Of a stretch of 64,000 bases of DNA, positions 34,687 to 45,962 are shown in pieces. The position numbers were made by a program, and so were the translations under genes. How positions within the stretch are numbered: the first letter of the stretch is position 1; each line of letters begins with the position of its first letter. Source of the stretch: Trichomonas vaginalis G3 (lineage: Eukaryota > Parabasalia > Trichomonadida > Trichomonadidae). The stretch is taken from NCBI RefSeq assembly GCF_026262505.1, contig NC_067205.1, forward strand, positions 26,800,556 through 26,864,555, in the 5' to 3' direction. The notes under the pieces are model-generated. The model did no database searches. It saw only the letters and a list, made by a program, of their open reading frames with translations, and was not told where the DNA came from.

Positions 34687-37600
34687 TTAAATGTTATTAA
34701 AGTCGACATGTAGCAATAAAAACCTTCCAGTCTCACTGAACAGCATCAAAGCCTGTGATTTCTGGCTGTATTCCATGAACAGAGCTGACGACATCATTTT
34801 GTAAAATATTTTCTCGAATTTTAATTCGAAAACATCCGAAATAAAAACTAATCCATTAGTTGATGAAACAGCCAAATAATCAAATCCGTCTGGGCTCTTG
34901 AATGCTGTCATCATTTCTATCTTGCTTGGGAATATCTCTTCCTTTACAAACAGTCCATTTATCGTGTGAACATTCAAGCAATGAACAATTTTGTTGTCAA
35001 CAGTTCTTGTCAAATAAACAACAATGAAACCCCAAGAAGGAGTGACAACAATAGACAGAATCGAGCACAAACTAAGTTCAATAACAAATACAGAGTTTCC
35101 TGTATCCAAACTGTGAACAACGACACCTCCATCTCGAGATCCAACAACGACAACTCTGAAAATTTTTGACAGACAAATTGCTCGGCCAATATCTCTGTGG
35201 AAAGGTGTTTGCGAGACACAACTTCCGAGTTTATCTGTTTTGTAGACACTCAATATTGAGTTCGAATTAAGTGTCGTGAAATAGTTGGAGTCGACGGATT
35301 GGCATTGAAGAGGAGAAGAAAATTCTGTCAAATAATTCTGGAGATTGTCAGTTTCCAAGACAAAACAACTTTTCTTCGTATTTACTAAATATAAGTTGCT
35401 CTGTAAATAAATAAACGTGACATCTGTATCGTTCATATCAATTTTCTTAAATTTCCTCAAATCCGTCTGAACTTGGTCGCCATCGAAAACGCAGACATTA
35501 TTTGAAAACTCGAGGTTTTTCGAGATAGTGTAAAAACTGAAAACATTCGATTTTTCTTGGCAAACTTTGACAAACAATAAATTGGTCGATCCGCTGTCAA
35601 ACTTAATTGGATTCGTCTTAACAGTTTGTGGATTTCTTCTAGGGTGAGGTGAAGTGAAAATTTGATGAGGAATTTGGCCCAAAAACATTTTTGACGCTTC
35701 GATTTCACTTTTCTTTACAGGGTCATTTAGATTTTCATTTGTCCAGATGTCATCATACAAATAAGGCGAAAAAGTATTATCACATTTTCTGCTTTCTTCA
35801 CCTTTTTGTTTGTATCCGAACACCAAGTCAATCCAGTTGTTTAAGTTCTTCGAAACGAAATCGGATTCAAGAGCTTTTCTGTTTTTATAGACGAATTCAA
35901 CGGGATTGTTGTGAGACCATGGAGGAAGAATTACGTCATCATTTTTATCATGATTTATTGTTCCAAGATTGAAATTGTTTTTGTTCAAGAAAATGTCAGG
36001 TAAAAAGAAGAATTCAGGGATTAATTCTTTGTAATCATTTTGGTCATGTAATGAACTTTGATGCAAGTTTTTAATTGAAGCAAATAATCTTTCAGCAATA
36101 TCAAATTTTCCACTTTGAAGAACAATGTGCATTGTTGTAAATGGTTCCATTCTTATCATCATTCCAAACAAAGTTAATGAACATCCCATTCCGTTCTCAT
36201 ACAAAAATGAATCTCCGGACAATTCTGATATGTTATTCTTCAGAAATTCCAATCTTTCTTCGTTCAATGCTCCAACAGGTTTCGATAAATCTCTAAATGT
36301 CTTTTTATCAGAAAGATCCAATTCTTGGGAATCGTAATCATCAATGACCCATGGCATTATTGGATACTGACATGGATTAATGAAAGATCTGCCACTCAAG
36401 TAATTCAAGTAAATTAAATACTCGAAATTCGAAATTTGTCCTTGAACCCATTTCGTTGTTTTCTCTATTAATTGGTCACTAAACGGTCTATAAACAAATG
36501 ATTTGAGTCTTTGCGTCAAATACTTCAAAGATGTTGCTCTGACTTCAGGAGACTCAAAATTAATAAAGATTTGATGTCCATTTTCTAAGAAAATTTCAAT
36601 TGCTGTTGGCAAATGCAAATGACACTGTTTTTCAATGCCAACAATAGTATTATAATAAATTGTTTTGATGCTCCTTTGTTCATCATCGTATTTTATCGTC
36701 ATGTCACTTTTATGTAAACTTAACAAAGCAGAAAAATTTCTTGTAATTTTGATAATAAAAATTTTTGTTGTAAAAAGTGACGCTTCATTTTCATTGAATT
36801 TCTTTGGAGAAATTTTTGTCCAAGAATCCTTTCTGAAGTAATTCTTTGTGTTCTCCATTTTTGATGTATCCAATCTTGCTTCACTTGCTTCTTTGTGGTC
36901 ATTAAATTCCCAATTTGGCTTCAATTTAAATGGACACATTGCGTAACACAAAGTTTTATCTCTCATGAAATGTCTGTGAAGAGGAACTGCTTTCTCCCAA
37001 GCACTCTTCTCGAGTGTCATGTATCCCCATTTGTGTCTCCACATCTTGTGGTTGTTTTCGAGTTCTTTGGCTAACTGATTCTTGTAGTTTTCGATGAAAT
37101 CAACTTTTTTAGCTTTGCTAACTGAAGAAACTAAAATGTCAACTAAAAATTGTTCTGATTTCATCCAAATATCACTAATTTCATCGCCAACTGATTTGAC
37201 TTTGAATGGGAAACTAGTAAATATCTTAACAATCATGTCATAAGCTTCAAAACTCTTCTGAATTGAATGATTAAAGTTTTTGTCACTTTTTGAAATGTTA
37301 AAATTATAATTTGAATTTTTAACTTTCATTTTGATATGTGACAAGTTAATCAAGTTCTCAACAATCTCATTAATTTTATCTTGCAGCTTGATATTCTGTA
37401 TTGTTTCTGTAAAAAATCCAACTTCTTTGCCAATCATCAAAGTGGAAGTCAACAAAATAAAAATCAATGCCAAATCAGTTTGTTTTTTCAACAAAATCTT
37501 ACAGATTTTCTTGGCCAAATCTTCATCAATCCAATCTCCATTCTGATCAAATCTCACTCCAAACTTGACTTTGTTGATTATTGATTCATCAACAGAAAAA

Positions 37601-40600
37601 AGTGTCAAATAATCTGACACGGTTTTTGTATTTTCTGCTCTTTTCGTTGGGAACTCTATTTGGAAACAATTTGTCACACATTCAATGTCAGTGACTATCT
37701 GACCAATTTCCGATTGAATTTTACACAAAAGTGCCATATTATTATAACATTGATTTCTCATGAATAAAAAGTGCAAACTAATGAACGCAAAATAGTTAAT
37801 TTCACGTATTTCTACGTTATCTCCTTTCTTATATAATTTTTCGTACATGGAATTCAAGAAAATTGGCTCCAAAAAGTCAGAAGGAAGAGAAACATGTCCA
37901 ACAATCGAAACCAATGTATATAAATAGATCCAATCATCGTAAACATCAATCAAATAAGAGAGTAACTGTTTGATATCTGTCATTTGAAGATATTTGATGA
38001 TACTCAATGGAAAAATTGGCCAATAAGTGAAGTCAAATGTCACTTTTTGTTGGGTTAACAATTCAATTGTTCTAACTGATGCTTTGTGACCAATTTTTTG
38101 GGAAAGGAAGCATAAGACAGGCAGGAAGCATCCGTTATTAGTAAATAAATAGTTTGAAAAACAATCATATAAATTCATGTCAAAAACTCTATCGTCCAAA
38201 TGTGACAAAAACGAAAACATTGTAATAGTTATTGTTATAGAGTTAGAATATTTTGATAACAAGTAGATAAGGATATCACATATTCCTGCAATGATTTTCC
38301 CGTTGTTTGTTGACATGTATTTGTAAAAAACTGCCAAAAAATTAGAATTTTTGCAGAATTTTTGGAAAGGAGAGTTTTTCAACAAAGAAATCTTCTTGAT
38401 CATGTCAATGATATCCAAACATAAACTCTCGTTCTTGCATGTCAACACATAATCAGTGATATGTTGTAAATCATCAAAAGTAAATGAAAAAGGTGACATT
38501 TCAACCAAAATTTGATATAAAATTTTCTTTGAAGAATTTTTCGTTTCTTGGTAAGGAAGAATTGAAGATTCTACTTCAGTTTTGTAGTAAACAATACAAA
38601 TAGAACTAAAGAAAGAAAGGAAAGATATAATTGTTGTTACTAAACTCATGTTTCTTACAACAAAAATATTCAACCAATGATCAAAAATTTTGAAACTTGA
38701 TTCAGAAGAACACCATAATTCTATGTTCAAAATGATGTTTGTTATCATTTGCGATTGGAGCTCTGTTGTTTGTAGTTTCTCAAAGAAATGATAGAACATT
38801 AAGTAGACGTCGAAATTGAGGAACTGTTTGTGTTTTGTTAAAATGTTGTTGATCATTGCGAAACTTCCTGATTCAGCGAAATTTGGCTCTGCATAATATC
38901 CTGTTTCAATTGCTTTTTCTAGCAGAGAAATTGCGATTTGGTAGACATTTCCTATTTCTTTCTTTACTGGTTTTTCTTCTCTGTGGAATCTCCTTCTCCT
39001 CATCCTCTTCGGCTGTGTGTCAATGTCTCCGAAATGGGAACTCCTTGTCTCACTCACTTCTTCTGTATAAACTCCGCTTTCATCGAAACTTTCTTCCTTA
39101 TTTCTAATTTTATCATGGTTTTCGTCACTTTTTACAGGAGAAACATTTTCTTTATTAATTTCTTTTTCTTGTACTGGATTTTCTTCATTTTTATTAGTTT
39201 GATCTTTTGTTTCATCTTTATTTAGTTGTTTTCCTTCATTTTCTTTGGTTTGAGATTCATTTGGTTGTTTTTCAACTTTTTCTTCATTTTTAACTTGGTT
39301 TTCTTGTTGAGATTTTTGATTTTTAATTTTATTTTCTTGATCTAAATCTTTGTTATCATTAGATTTGACTTCATTTTCTTCTTTCTTTTCATCAACTTTT
39401 TCATTTTCATCTTGAATTTTCTCGAATTTTTGTTTTTCTGCTTGAATTTTACCTTTTTCTTCCTTGTTTTCATTAATTTTTACATTATTAACTTGATTTT
39501 CATTATTAATTTGGCTAGAATTAGAAGGATGAATGAGTAAACTGTCTTTGTTTTTAGTAGAATTGTCTATTTCGTCTTCATTTGATATTTCTTCAATTAT
39601 TTGTGAGTCATTAGAAACATCGTTTGATTTGTCATCATTTAGAATAGATCTGTCAGCCAAATCAACAGTTATGTCATTTGATTTTTCTTCTTCAGAGACT
39701 TGGAAATCATCCAAAATCTGGTCATTATTTGGAACAATTTGGCTGTCAATTGTATTTGTTTGTGGAATTATTTCTTCATTAGATTCATCAGATGATTTGT
39801 CCTCTTCTATTCTTTTATCATTGATTTTCATGTCAGGGAACAAAAACAAAGGAATTAAAATGTCCAATTTCACCTTTGAAATCAACAAATTTGGAAAGTT
39901 TTCAAGTAAAAACTGTTGTGATTTAATGATTTGATTACTAAACACAACTAAATCTTTGGATTCATGTATTTCCATGAATACATCATTATCATTTTTCAAA
40001 GTTCTGTCAATCAAATCATCGTCATCACACAACAACAAAAAATATCTTATAAAATTACAATTACAATTAATAAGATTATTATGATAAAACAACAATTTCG
40101 TTTCTTCATTCGGTATAATACTCGTCCTTAATGTTGTATGCAATCCATTAAATAAAAACACTAAAATTAATCGGCCAATTTCAATTGAAAAAGTGACAGA
40201 AAAATCAGAAATATTTTGTGAAGTGATTTGTTGATTAGAAGTTTTTTCATCTGTTATTGTTTTGACAAACAAAGCGCTGTTATTTATATAAAGAGAAATA
40301 GCTGTTTTCATTTTGTCAATCACTTCACAAATGACCAAATCATTTTTCACTTTTTGGAAATTTGACTTAAAAATAAACGTCAAATTTCTATTTAATTTCA
40401 GTTTTTTTGGTAATTTCTGTTTTGAAACAGGCGGGAAATTCTTTTGGTACTTGAAGAATTTCTTTAATGTCAGTACTGCTTCATAGAAATGTTTGGAAAC
40501 AACTAAATTATCATTAGGACACAAAAAACTTATAAATTTTTGGACGATAACAGGTGAACTGACTTTAATTGCAATATTTATGAAGATATCCATCAATAAA

Positions 40601-42891
40601 TTGAAGTAGTTGTCATCTATCTTATCATCTTCCCATATACTAGTCAATACTTCCAATATAAAAATGTCAAATTCTGCATTATGTAACTGCAAACAATTTT
40701 GTTCAGAAAATTTTACTAACCTTAAAATTTCTTTTCCAATTAAAATCGTGCTCTCGATATCTGTGTAATTCCGCATTATTATTGTTGCAACACTAGGTTG
40801 GTATATTTCATTACTATTGGCTGTCAAAAAATTAAAAAGTGACATTGTCAGATTTCTGTCAAAAACCTTTCCAAACAAATTTTGAACGGAAAGTGACAAA
40901 ATTTGTAATTCGAACATATTTATCGTTAATAAGTTCGGAAAAAGTGACATAAAATTCAATAATTTGACAAAGAAAACTTTGAACAAATCATTTTTGTAAG
41001 GAATTTTGACGAAATCCAAAAGTGTTGGACAAAACGTTGTAAATTTCTTTTTGTAGTCATCATTCAACGCAATTATTCTCGCGAGGAATTCCAGGAAGTC
41101 TATCATGTACTGCTGGCAAACTGTTTCATTCATTTGTATCTTTACAATGTCAAGTAAATTAAAAATTGACAAAAGTAAATTTTGATGTAAATCTGACAGA
41201 TTCGAACAAATCTCGTTGAAAACAAACTCTCTCAAGTTCTCCTGTATAGAAAAACTGATCATCATGTAATTGAATGAGCTATCGTTGAATAGAAATTCTG
41301 TTACTTTTTGATTTTTGAGTAAAAAGTGCAAACTTGTCAAACAACTTTTAGTTATTTCAATTATACCTTGTTCTCTTTGTATAACTAGATACAACAAGTT
41401 GGAAAATCCTGTAACTATGTCCCTGTGCAACAACGATTGTTTTTTTGTCAAAGTTTCTTGTGAATTACAAAAATTTGCGGCAAATAATGACATAACCTCT
41501 TTAAACATCAATGGAGAATGTGCTGCTTGTTTGGTTAATAGAACTAATGCATTATCATCTTGGAAAATTAGTTTGTAAACCATGTTTCTGAAATTTCGAT
41601 TTTCATCTACGAAAAATTCTTCTTTTAGAATGAAAGACTTAACAAATGTTGTATATAATGAACTAAACGTTGCATTGTATTGTAGTATTTTGTAACAAAT
41701 CTCAAGATAAAGAGTTTCTACCATATGATCAGTTGATTCTGTTGTAGAAATGCCAATTATTGAGCGTAAGTATGATATACATTCTGATATATGTATTTTT
41801 GATCGAATAATCATCTTAATAAATATGTTTATCTTTGAATCTAATGAAGAATTAAAAATTGGAGATGCATAGTTGATTTCTGTATTAAAATCAGTATTAT
41901 TTACGGTAAATTTCTCATCAAGAGCGTTGATTTGTTTGAAATTGAACTCCATTTTGATTAAACGAAAATCATAATTTTTATAATTCGAGTTTTTCTTAAT
42001 TGTAACATTAGAACCACGTATGCTGTAAACAAGTATATCGCTTAGTTGCTGAATAACGTCCATAACCTTGGATGGGTCAAGTAAATCGCAAATTCCTGAA
42101 AATATGTCGTAAGAATCGGAATTCATTAAAATAAAATCGGGCATGAAGCATGAAATAATGAAATCTATTGTTGGTTTGCCGATTGTATCTTTTTTCTCTG
42201 ATATTAACGCTAAAAATTTTTGGCGGAACAAAACTCTGTCGGGAAATGTCTGAGAATAGAATTTACTTACAATACTAGTAAAAAGGGAAGAGTACTCGTT
42301 AGCGAAGATTGTTGATTCCTTGTAAAAACTGAAAATTTCATCGACTAATGAAATATTTGGAGTGAAATTAGAAGATTTAATGTATTTTTCGAGAATTATA
42401 ATGAATAATCTTTCTATTCCTTGGGTTCTTATTATTTTAATCGTGTAATTTATTGAATGTAGTAATATATCTCCTCCAGAACAATCATTAGTGGCTTCTC
42501 TTGCTGCCTCCCAGCAAATGAATTGATATAAAATAAAATTGATCATTAATCCTTTTTCATCACGATTAGTAGGAATGATTAATGAAAGAAATTCACAATC
42601 TTCTGAGGAAAATACATTAGTAATTCGTAAAACAGGCATTATTTCCTTGTATGTGAGATCTTTCGTTAATTGTTTTGTCTTGTCTTGGATGTCTCGCCGA
42701 TTGGAATATAAAAAACTATTATGTTTAAGGATCTGAAGCAGCTTAACATTTTTAACGTTGCTGATATCGAGATCTGTATCGAACTGATCGATTACAAATA
42801 AAGTTATTTCAACAGGAGTGGATTTATTAGATAATTTCGTTTTATCAAAGTGAAGGACTTTCAAATGTTTATATTTTGTCAATTTTGCCAT
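34687..42891 (-). CDS. BEACH-domain WD40 protein (2734 aa)
   Basis: BEACH proteins act in membrane traffic, vesicle fusion and lysosome size control. The first 1000 residues are helical, armadillo-like. Residues 1020-1300 are an acidic Lys/Glu/Asn-rich disordered stretch (KDLDQENKIKNQKSQQENQV type). A PH-BEACH-like region follows from about 1945 (WRHKWGYMTLEKSAWEKAVP). The BEACH core starts near 2145 and shows INPCQYPIMPWVIDDY, GMGCSLTLFGMMIRMEPFTT and IPEFFFLPDIF. A WD40-type C-terminus ends the protein. One uninterrupted frame without introns fits a trichomonad gene; this family is expanded in trichomonads. The target-site end of element B lies only 157 bases beyond the stop codon. Confidence 0.95.
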   Translation of the reverse strand: MAKLTKYKHLKVLHFDKTKLSNKSTPVEITLFVIDQFDTDLDISNVKNVKLLQILKHNSFLYSNRRDIQDKTKQLTKDLTYKEIMPVLRITNVFSSEDCEFLSLIIPTNRDEKGLMINFILYQFICWEAAREATNDCSGGDILLHSINYTIKIIRTQGIERLFIIILEKYIKSSNFTPNISLVDEIFSFYKESTIFANEYSSLFTSIVSKFYSQTFPDRVLFRQKFLALISEKKDTIGKPTIDFIISCFMPDFILMNSDSYDIFSGICDLLDPSKVMDVIQQLSDILVYSIRGSNVTIKKNSNYKNYDFRLIKMEFNFKQINALDEKFTVNNTDFNTEINYASPIFNSSLDSKINIFIKMIIRSKIHISECISYLRSIIGISTTESTDHMVETLYLEICYKILQYNATFSSLYTTFVKSFILKEEFFVDENRNFRNMVYKLIFQDDNALVLLTKQAAHSPLMFKEVMSLFAANFCNSQETLTKKQSLLHRDIVTGFSNLLYLVIQREQGIIEITKSCLTSLHFLLKNQKVTEFLFNDSSFNYMMISFSIQENLREFVFNEICSNLSDLHQNLLLSIFNLLDIVKIQMNETVCQQYMIDFLEFLARIIALNDDYKKKFTTFCPTLLDFVKIPYKNDLFKVFFVKLLNFMSLFPNLLTINMFELQILSLSVQNLFGKVFDRNLTMSLFNFLTANSNEIYQPSVATIIMRNYTDIESTILIGKEILRLVKFSEQNCLQLHNAEFDIFILEVLTSIWEDDKIDDNYFNLLMDIFINIAIKVSSPVIVQKFISFLCPNDNLVVSKHFYEAVLTLKKFFKYQKNFPPVSKQKLPKKLKLNRNLTFIFKSNFQKVKNDLVICEVIDKMKTAISLYINNSALFVKTITDEKTSNQQITSQNISDFSVTFSIEIGRLILVFLFNGLHTTLRTSIIPNEETKLLFYHNNLINCNCNFIRYFLLLCDDDDLIDRTLKNDNDVFMEIHESKDLVVFSNQIIKSQQFLLENFPNLLISKVKLDILIPLFLFPDMKINDKRIEEDKSSDESNEEIIPQTNTIDSQIVPNNDQILDDFQVSEEEKSNDITVDLADRSILNDDKSNDVSNDSQIIEEISNEDEIDNSTKNKDSLLIHPSNSSQINNENQVNNVKINENKEEKGKIQAEKQKFEKIQDENEKVDEKKEENEVKSNDNKDLDQENKIKNQKSQQENQVKNEEKVEKQPNESQTKENEGKQLNKDETKDQTNKNEENPVQEKEINKENVSPVKSDENHDKIRNKEESFDESGVYTEEVSETRSSHFGDIDTQPKRMRRRRFHREEKPVKKEIGNVYQIAISLLEKAIETGYYAEPNFAESGSFAMINNILTKHKQFLNFDVYLMFYHFFEKLQTTELQSQMITNIILNIELWCSSESSFKIFDHWLNIFVVRNMSLVTTIISFLSFFSSICIVYYKTEVESSILPYQETKNSSKKILYQILVEMSPFSFTFDDLQHITDYVLTCKNESLCLDIIDMIKKISLLKNSPFQKFCKNSNFLAVFYKYMSTNNGKIIAGICDILIYLLSKYSNSITITITMFSFLSHLDDRVFDMNLYDCFSNYLFTNNGCFLPVLCFLSQKIGHKASVRTIELLTQQKVTFDFTYWPIFPLSIIKYLQMTDIKQLLSYLIDVYDDWIYLYTLVSIVGHVSLPSDFLEPIFLNSMYEKLYKKGDNVEIREINYFAFISLHFLFMRNQCYNNMALLCKIQSEIGQIVTDIECVTNCFQIEFPTKRAENTKTVSDYLTLFSVDESIINKVKFGVRFDQNGDWIDEDLAKKICKILLKKQTDLALIFILLTSTLMIGKEVGFFTETIQNIKLQDKINEIVENLINLSHIKMKVKNSNYNFNISKSDKNFNHSIQKSFEAYDMIVKIFTSFPFKVKSVGDEISDIWMKSEQFLVDILVSSVSKAKKVDFIENYKNQLAKELENNHKMWRHKWGYMTLEKSAWEKAVPLHRHFMRDKTLCYAMCPFKLKPNWEFNDHKEASEARLDTSKMENTKNYFRKDSWTKISPKKFNENEASLFTTKIFIIKITRNFSALLSLHKSDMTIKYDDEQRSIKTIYYNTIVGIEKQCHLHLPTAIEIFLENGHQIFINFESPEVRATSLKYLTQRLKSFVYRPFSDQLIEKTTKWVQGQISNFEYLIYLNYLSGRSFINPCQYPIMPWVIDDYDSQELDLSDKKTFRDLSKPVGALNEERLEFLKNNISELSGDSFLYENGMGCSLTLFGMMIRMEPFTTMHIVLQSGKFDIAERLFASIKNLHQSSLHDQNDYKELIPEFFFLPDIFLNKNNFNLGTINHDKNDDVILPPWSHNNPVEFVYKNRKALESDFVSKNLNNWIDLVFGYKQKGEESRKCDNTFSPYLYDDIWTNENLNDPVKKSEIEASKMFLGQIPHQIFTSPHPRRNPQTVKTNPIKFDSGSTNLLFVKVCQEKSNVFSFYTISKNLEFSNNVCVFDGDQVQTDLRKFKKIDMNDTDVTFIYLQSNLYLVNTKKSCFVLETDNLQNYLTEFSSPLQCQSVDSNYFTTLNSNSILSVYKTDKLGSCVSQTPFHRDIGRAICLSKIFRVVVVGSRDGGVVVHSLDTGNSVFVIELSLCSILSIVVTPSWGFIVVYLTRTVDNKIVHCLNVHTINGLFVKEEIFPSKIEMMTAFKSPDGFDYLAVSSTNGLVFISDVFELKFEKIFYKMMSSALFMEYSQKSQALMLFSETGRFLLLHVDFNNI

Positions 42892-42895
42892 TTTG

Positions 42896-42900
42896 TGTGA
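42896..42900 (-). promoter_or_regulatory. Candidate initiator (tcaca) for the BEACH gene
   Basis: On the minus strand tttatcacacaaa precedes the ATG. tcaca fits the trichomonad initiator consensus TCA-Y-W within a few bases of the start codon, as is usual for very short leaders. Short motifs of this kind arise by chance in AT-rich DNA. Confidence 0.3.
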
Positions 42901-43555
42901 TAAAGGTTATTTATATGAGATATGAAGAATGAAACAAATTTTAAGAAATTTGTGAACCGCGTTTTTTTGAAAAGTTTTACAATGCGGCAAAAAAAAAATA
43001 AAGATTTTTCTCCACCGCCATCCACGAATCTATCGATACTTATGTGACAACTTGATAAGCTAGAGTGCTACTTAATGGGGCCACCTATATGCAGATATTT
43101 CCCAAATTATTGAATAAAAAAGATTGTCACTATATGCTCTTTCATTAAGTTTTACTACACGAGTATATTATTCTCATAAGATTTTCGTTTGAAAAAATCG
43201 AAATAATTAGATTTGATAAAAACGATAGTCAAAATTAAGATGCATAAATCACCAAGTATAGTATTCTAGTGAGAGTACTCATATTTTATTGCATTTTTAA
43301 TGATCAAAATATATCTTTTGGTTGAATCTTATGTCCGATCATATTAAAACGAATCAATAATGCAACACACAAAGTCAGAATAGTTATTTCTCATTGGTTT
43401 TTTAATTGTGACAATGATCAAAATCATGCATTTGATTCAGTTTTGATTTCACTGTTGTTGCATACAAAACTAATTGGTTATTATATATTGCCATAAAATG
43501 TATTAACAGATTTTCGGTGAACGAATTTAATTAACAAAAAAGTTACAAAATAAAA
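42901..43555. other. Intergenic, no gene seen
   Basis: AT-rich spacer between the BEACH gene start and the end of the IBD-like gene. No frame, repeat or RNA gene is supported. Confidence 0.5.
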
Positions 43556-43562
43556 TAAATTA

Positions 43563-44378
43563 TTATGCATCCTTCCACTTGCATTTCTCAAGATCAGATT
43601 CTGTGCATCCGCGCTTAAACACGCCGCCAGAATGGCGAACCATTCTCATATGCGACAAATCAACATGACCAAGCTTGTGAAGAGCAGCTACTGCTTCGGA
43701 TTCCTCGTAGGAGAGTTCTATGAATCTATGAGATGGGAAATTGCCCTGTTGATGGAAAAGACCGCCTTCAATTGTTTTAACGCCGATCAAACTCGCGAAG
43801 GCTTCTCTGTTAACCCAAATAATATTGTCGTCAACCCACTTGACGCCAATATGTGGGAAATACTCAGGTTGAACTTCAGTAATTCTAAGTGCATTGAATA
43901 ATTTATATGGGAACTTTGAAGCGGATGAGTTTCTGCGGCGGAAAAAGTTTTGTACAAGCGATCCAAATGAGATGATGTCTGATGACCATATCGATGATGG
44001 AATTAACCCCAACTGAGATGGACAAAATGTAAGTGAAGAATCTGCACAGACTTGGTCAAATGACCTGTTTGCAACTGGGATTTGCAAATTGAACATCGGC
44101 ATGCTCTCAGAAAATTGCTTTGTGCTCATCAATTGGATAAAAGAATTATCTTGAAGGAAAATTGGATAAGCGCTTTGGTTGATGGCTTGTTGGAATTGGG
44201 GTGCAATCATTGTTGACTGAAGGACTGGAGCAAACCCCGGTTGAAGCATTGAATTTCCACTGAAGTACTAATTGGAGTACTGATAAGGTGGAGGTGTTGA
44301 GCTGTGATACATCATCATGGGGAGGGCTTGTTGGGCTTTCTCAACAGTATATTGCTTACTCATTGGATAGACTTGCAT
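43563..44378 (-). pseudogene. IBD-like (initiator-binding winged-helix) protein with in-frame TAG
   Basis: The segment from about 100 residues into the main frame (LVQNFFRRRNSSASKFPYKL, FPHIGVKWVDDNIIWVNREA, FHQQGNFPSHRFIELSYEES) resembles the IBD winged-helix domain that recognises trichomonad initiator elements. The main frame runs 44249-43563 (228 residues). Upstream, the same frame continues as MQVYPMSKQYTVEKAQQAL from an ATG at 44378 but meets a TAG at 44268-44270. Either the gene starts at 44249 or it is a nonsense-disrupted copy. A tttttcag before 44400 might be a splice acceptor, but the usual long trichomonad acceptor motif is not seen. Confidence 0.55.
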
Positions 44379-45962
44379 TGGTGCACTTAGAATATCTGAA
44401 AAATTGTAGAAAAAACCGCGCAATTCAATCAATTTTTGAAGTATTGAAAATTATTATACAATAATTAATCTCCAAAGTAGCATGACAAAACATTTGATCG
44501 AAATTGTTTATTTCAATTAAATATGAGTCTGTTTGTGGAAATTTTGATTTGATTTTTGCATAAATAAGGTGATTAATATCAAATGTTTATTGTAAAGTAA
44601 AAATCTATCGAGAATTTGAGGATTACGATAGAACACAATTTTGAAATTGAATAGAATTATTGAAAGGAATATTTGTGGCATTTTGAGAATAGAATTTAAG
44701 AATAATTTTTCAAATTTAAGATTTGAGTGGAATCTATATATGAATCTTTTAGATTTATTAATGTCATTTTTTGGTTTTAAAATTGATTTGTTTGAATTCA
44801 AATATATATTTCCTGCATGTAGGATTTAATGTATTATCTTGGTGTAATGTTGAAACTACAATACAAAAAGTTAAATAATGAAAAGTGTTCTTATCACTCA
44901 AAACTCATATTATACTGATGGCGGTATAATGTCAAGCAAAATCTCTGTAATAATTCAGCCGGATTTTTTGAATATGAGAACAAACCGAATATAGTCAACA
45001 ATATATTATAGAATATCAGCATGACATCATTAACGAAGACAAAGATGCTTTATCGAAGATTTGAATATGCGGCTTTTTTGAAGATCGATATCGGTTTAAT
45101 GCAATTCCTTTGACTTTTTCAATGTGGTATATTTCTTATTTAACAATTAGAATTGCTATTTGACTTATATTTTCATGAATTTAACAGGTTTTAATTGACT
45201 TTTCTAAACTTTTGTAAATATCTCAAAAGAAAGTTATTGAATTTTTTGAATACTAAATTTAGGCATTTCCTTTTCTACTGTTACGGTCTTTTAAACAATT
45301 ATTCTCTTTTTTTCTTGAATTGTTGAATATCACTAGTATCTCTTGTCAACTATCAGGGAAATTATTTCTTTTTTGGGAAAATTTAGTTTTGGGTTAATTT
45401 TGGGAATAAATAAATGTACATCAATGTGCATCAAAAATTATTTCTCATGTAATAAAACAAAACCAATTTGACAATTAATTTATTCAGAATCTAATTGTTT
45501 TTATGTATTTTTTTTCCAACCTAATTTATGGCATTCTTTAGCATTGAAATTAAATAAATCAATTCTATTTTTCCAAAATTGTGTCATGAACTGGCTTCAC
45601 TGAGTGGAACATTTTCACCAACTAATTAACTTGAATCTTTTTTATTCATATGATCTCTACTTTTTTCATATTATAATTCAAGATTTTATCAATCCCTTTA
45701 TTGATTCATCCCAGTGCTTAGATGAGTTTTACTTCAGAACAGTATTTTATGTTTATCCTTATTGGATTTTGTTTAGAAAATCAATCAAATTCTATCAAAT
45801 ATTTAGTTAATGGTATCCATTAATGGAATTCCAATTAGATCATAGGTTACTCAGTAAGGTGCAACTAATACAAGAACACAATAAAAAAAGCAATAAAAAA
45901 TTTTATGAAAAAAATCACCACAAAAATCGAGTGAGAGAAAAAAAAATAAATAAAAAAATAAA
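44379..45962. other. AT-rich intergenic region, no gene seen
   Basis: 1.6 kb without a convincing frame. The last 60 bases before 45963 are almost only A and C (leader of the ankyrin gene). Confidence 0.5.

Noticed and set aside
34966-42736. Many plus- and minus-strand frames within the BEACH gene
   Set aside because: Shadows of one long open frame of 2734 codons that carries clear domain motifs.
45604-45810. 68-residue frame upstream of the ankyrin gene
   Set aside because: Phe/Tyr/Ile-rich composition typical of random AT-rich DNA, no motif and no leader.
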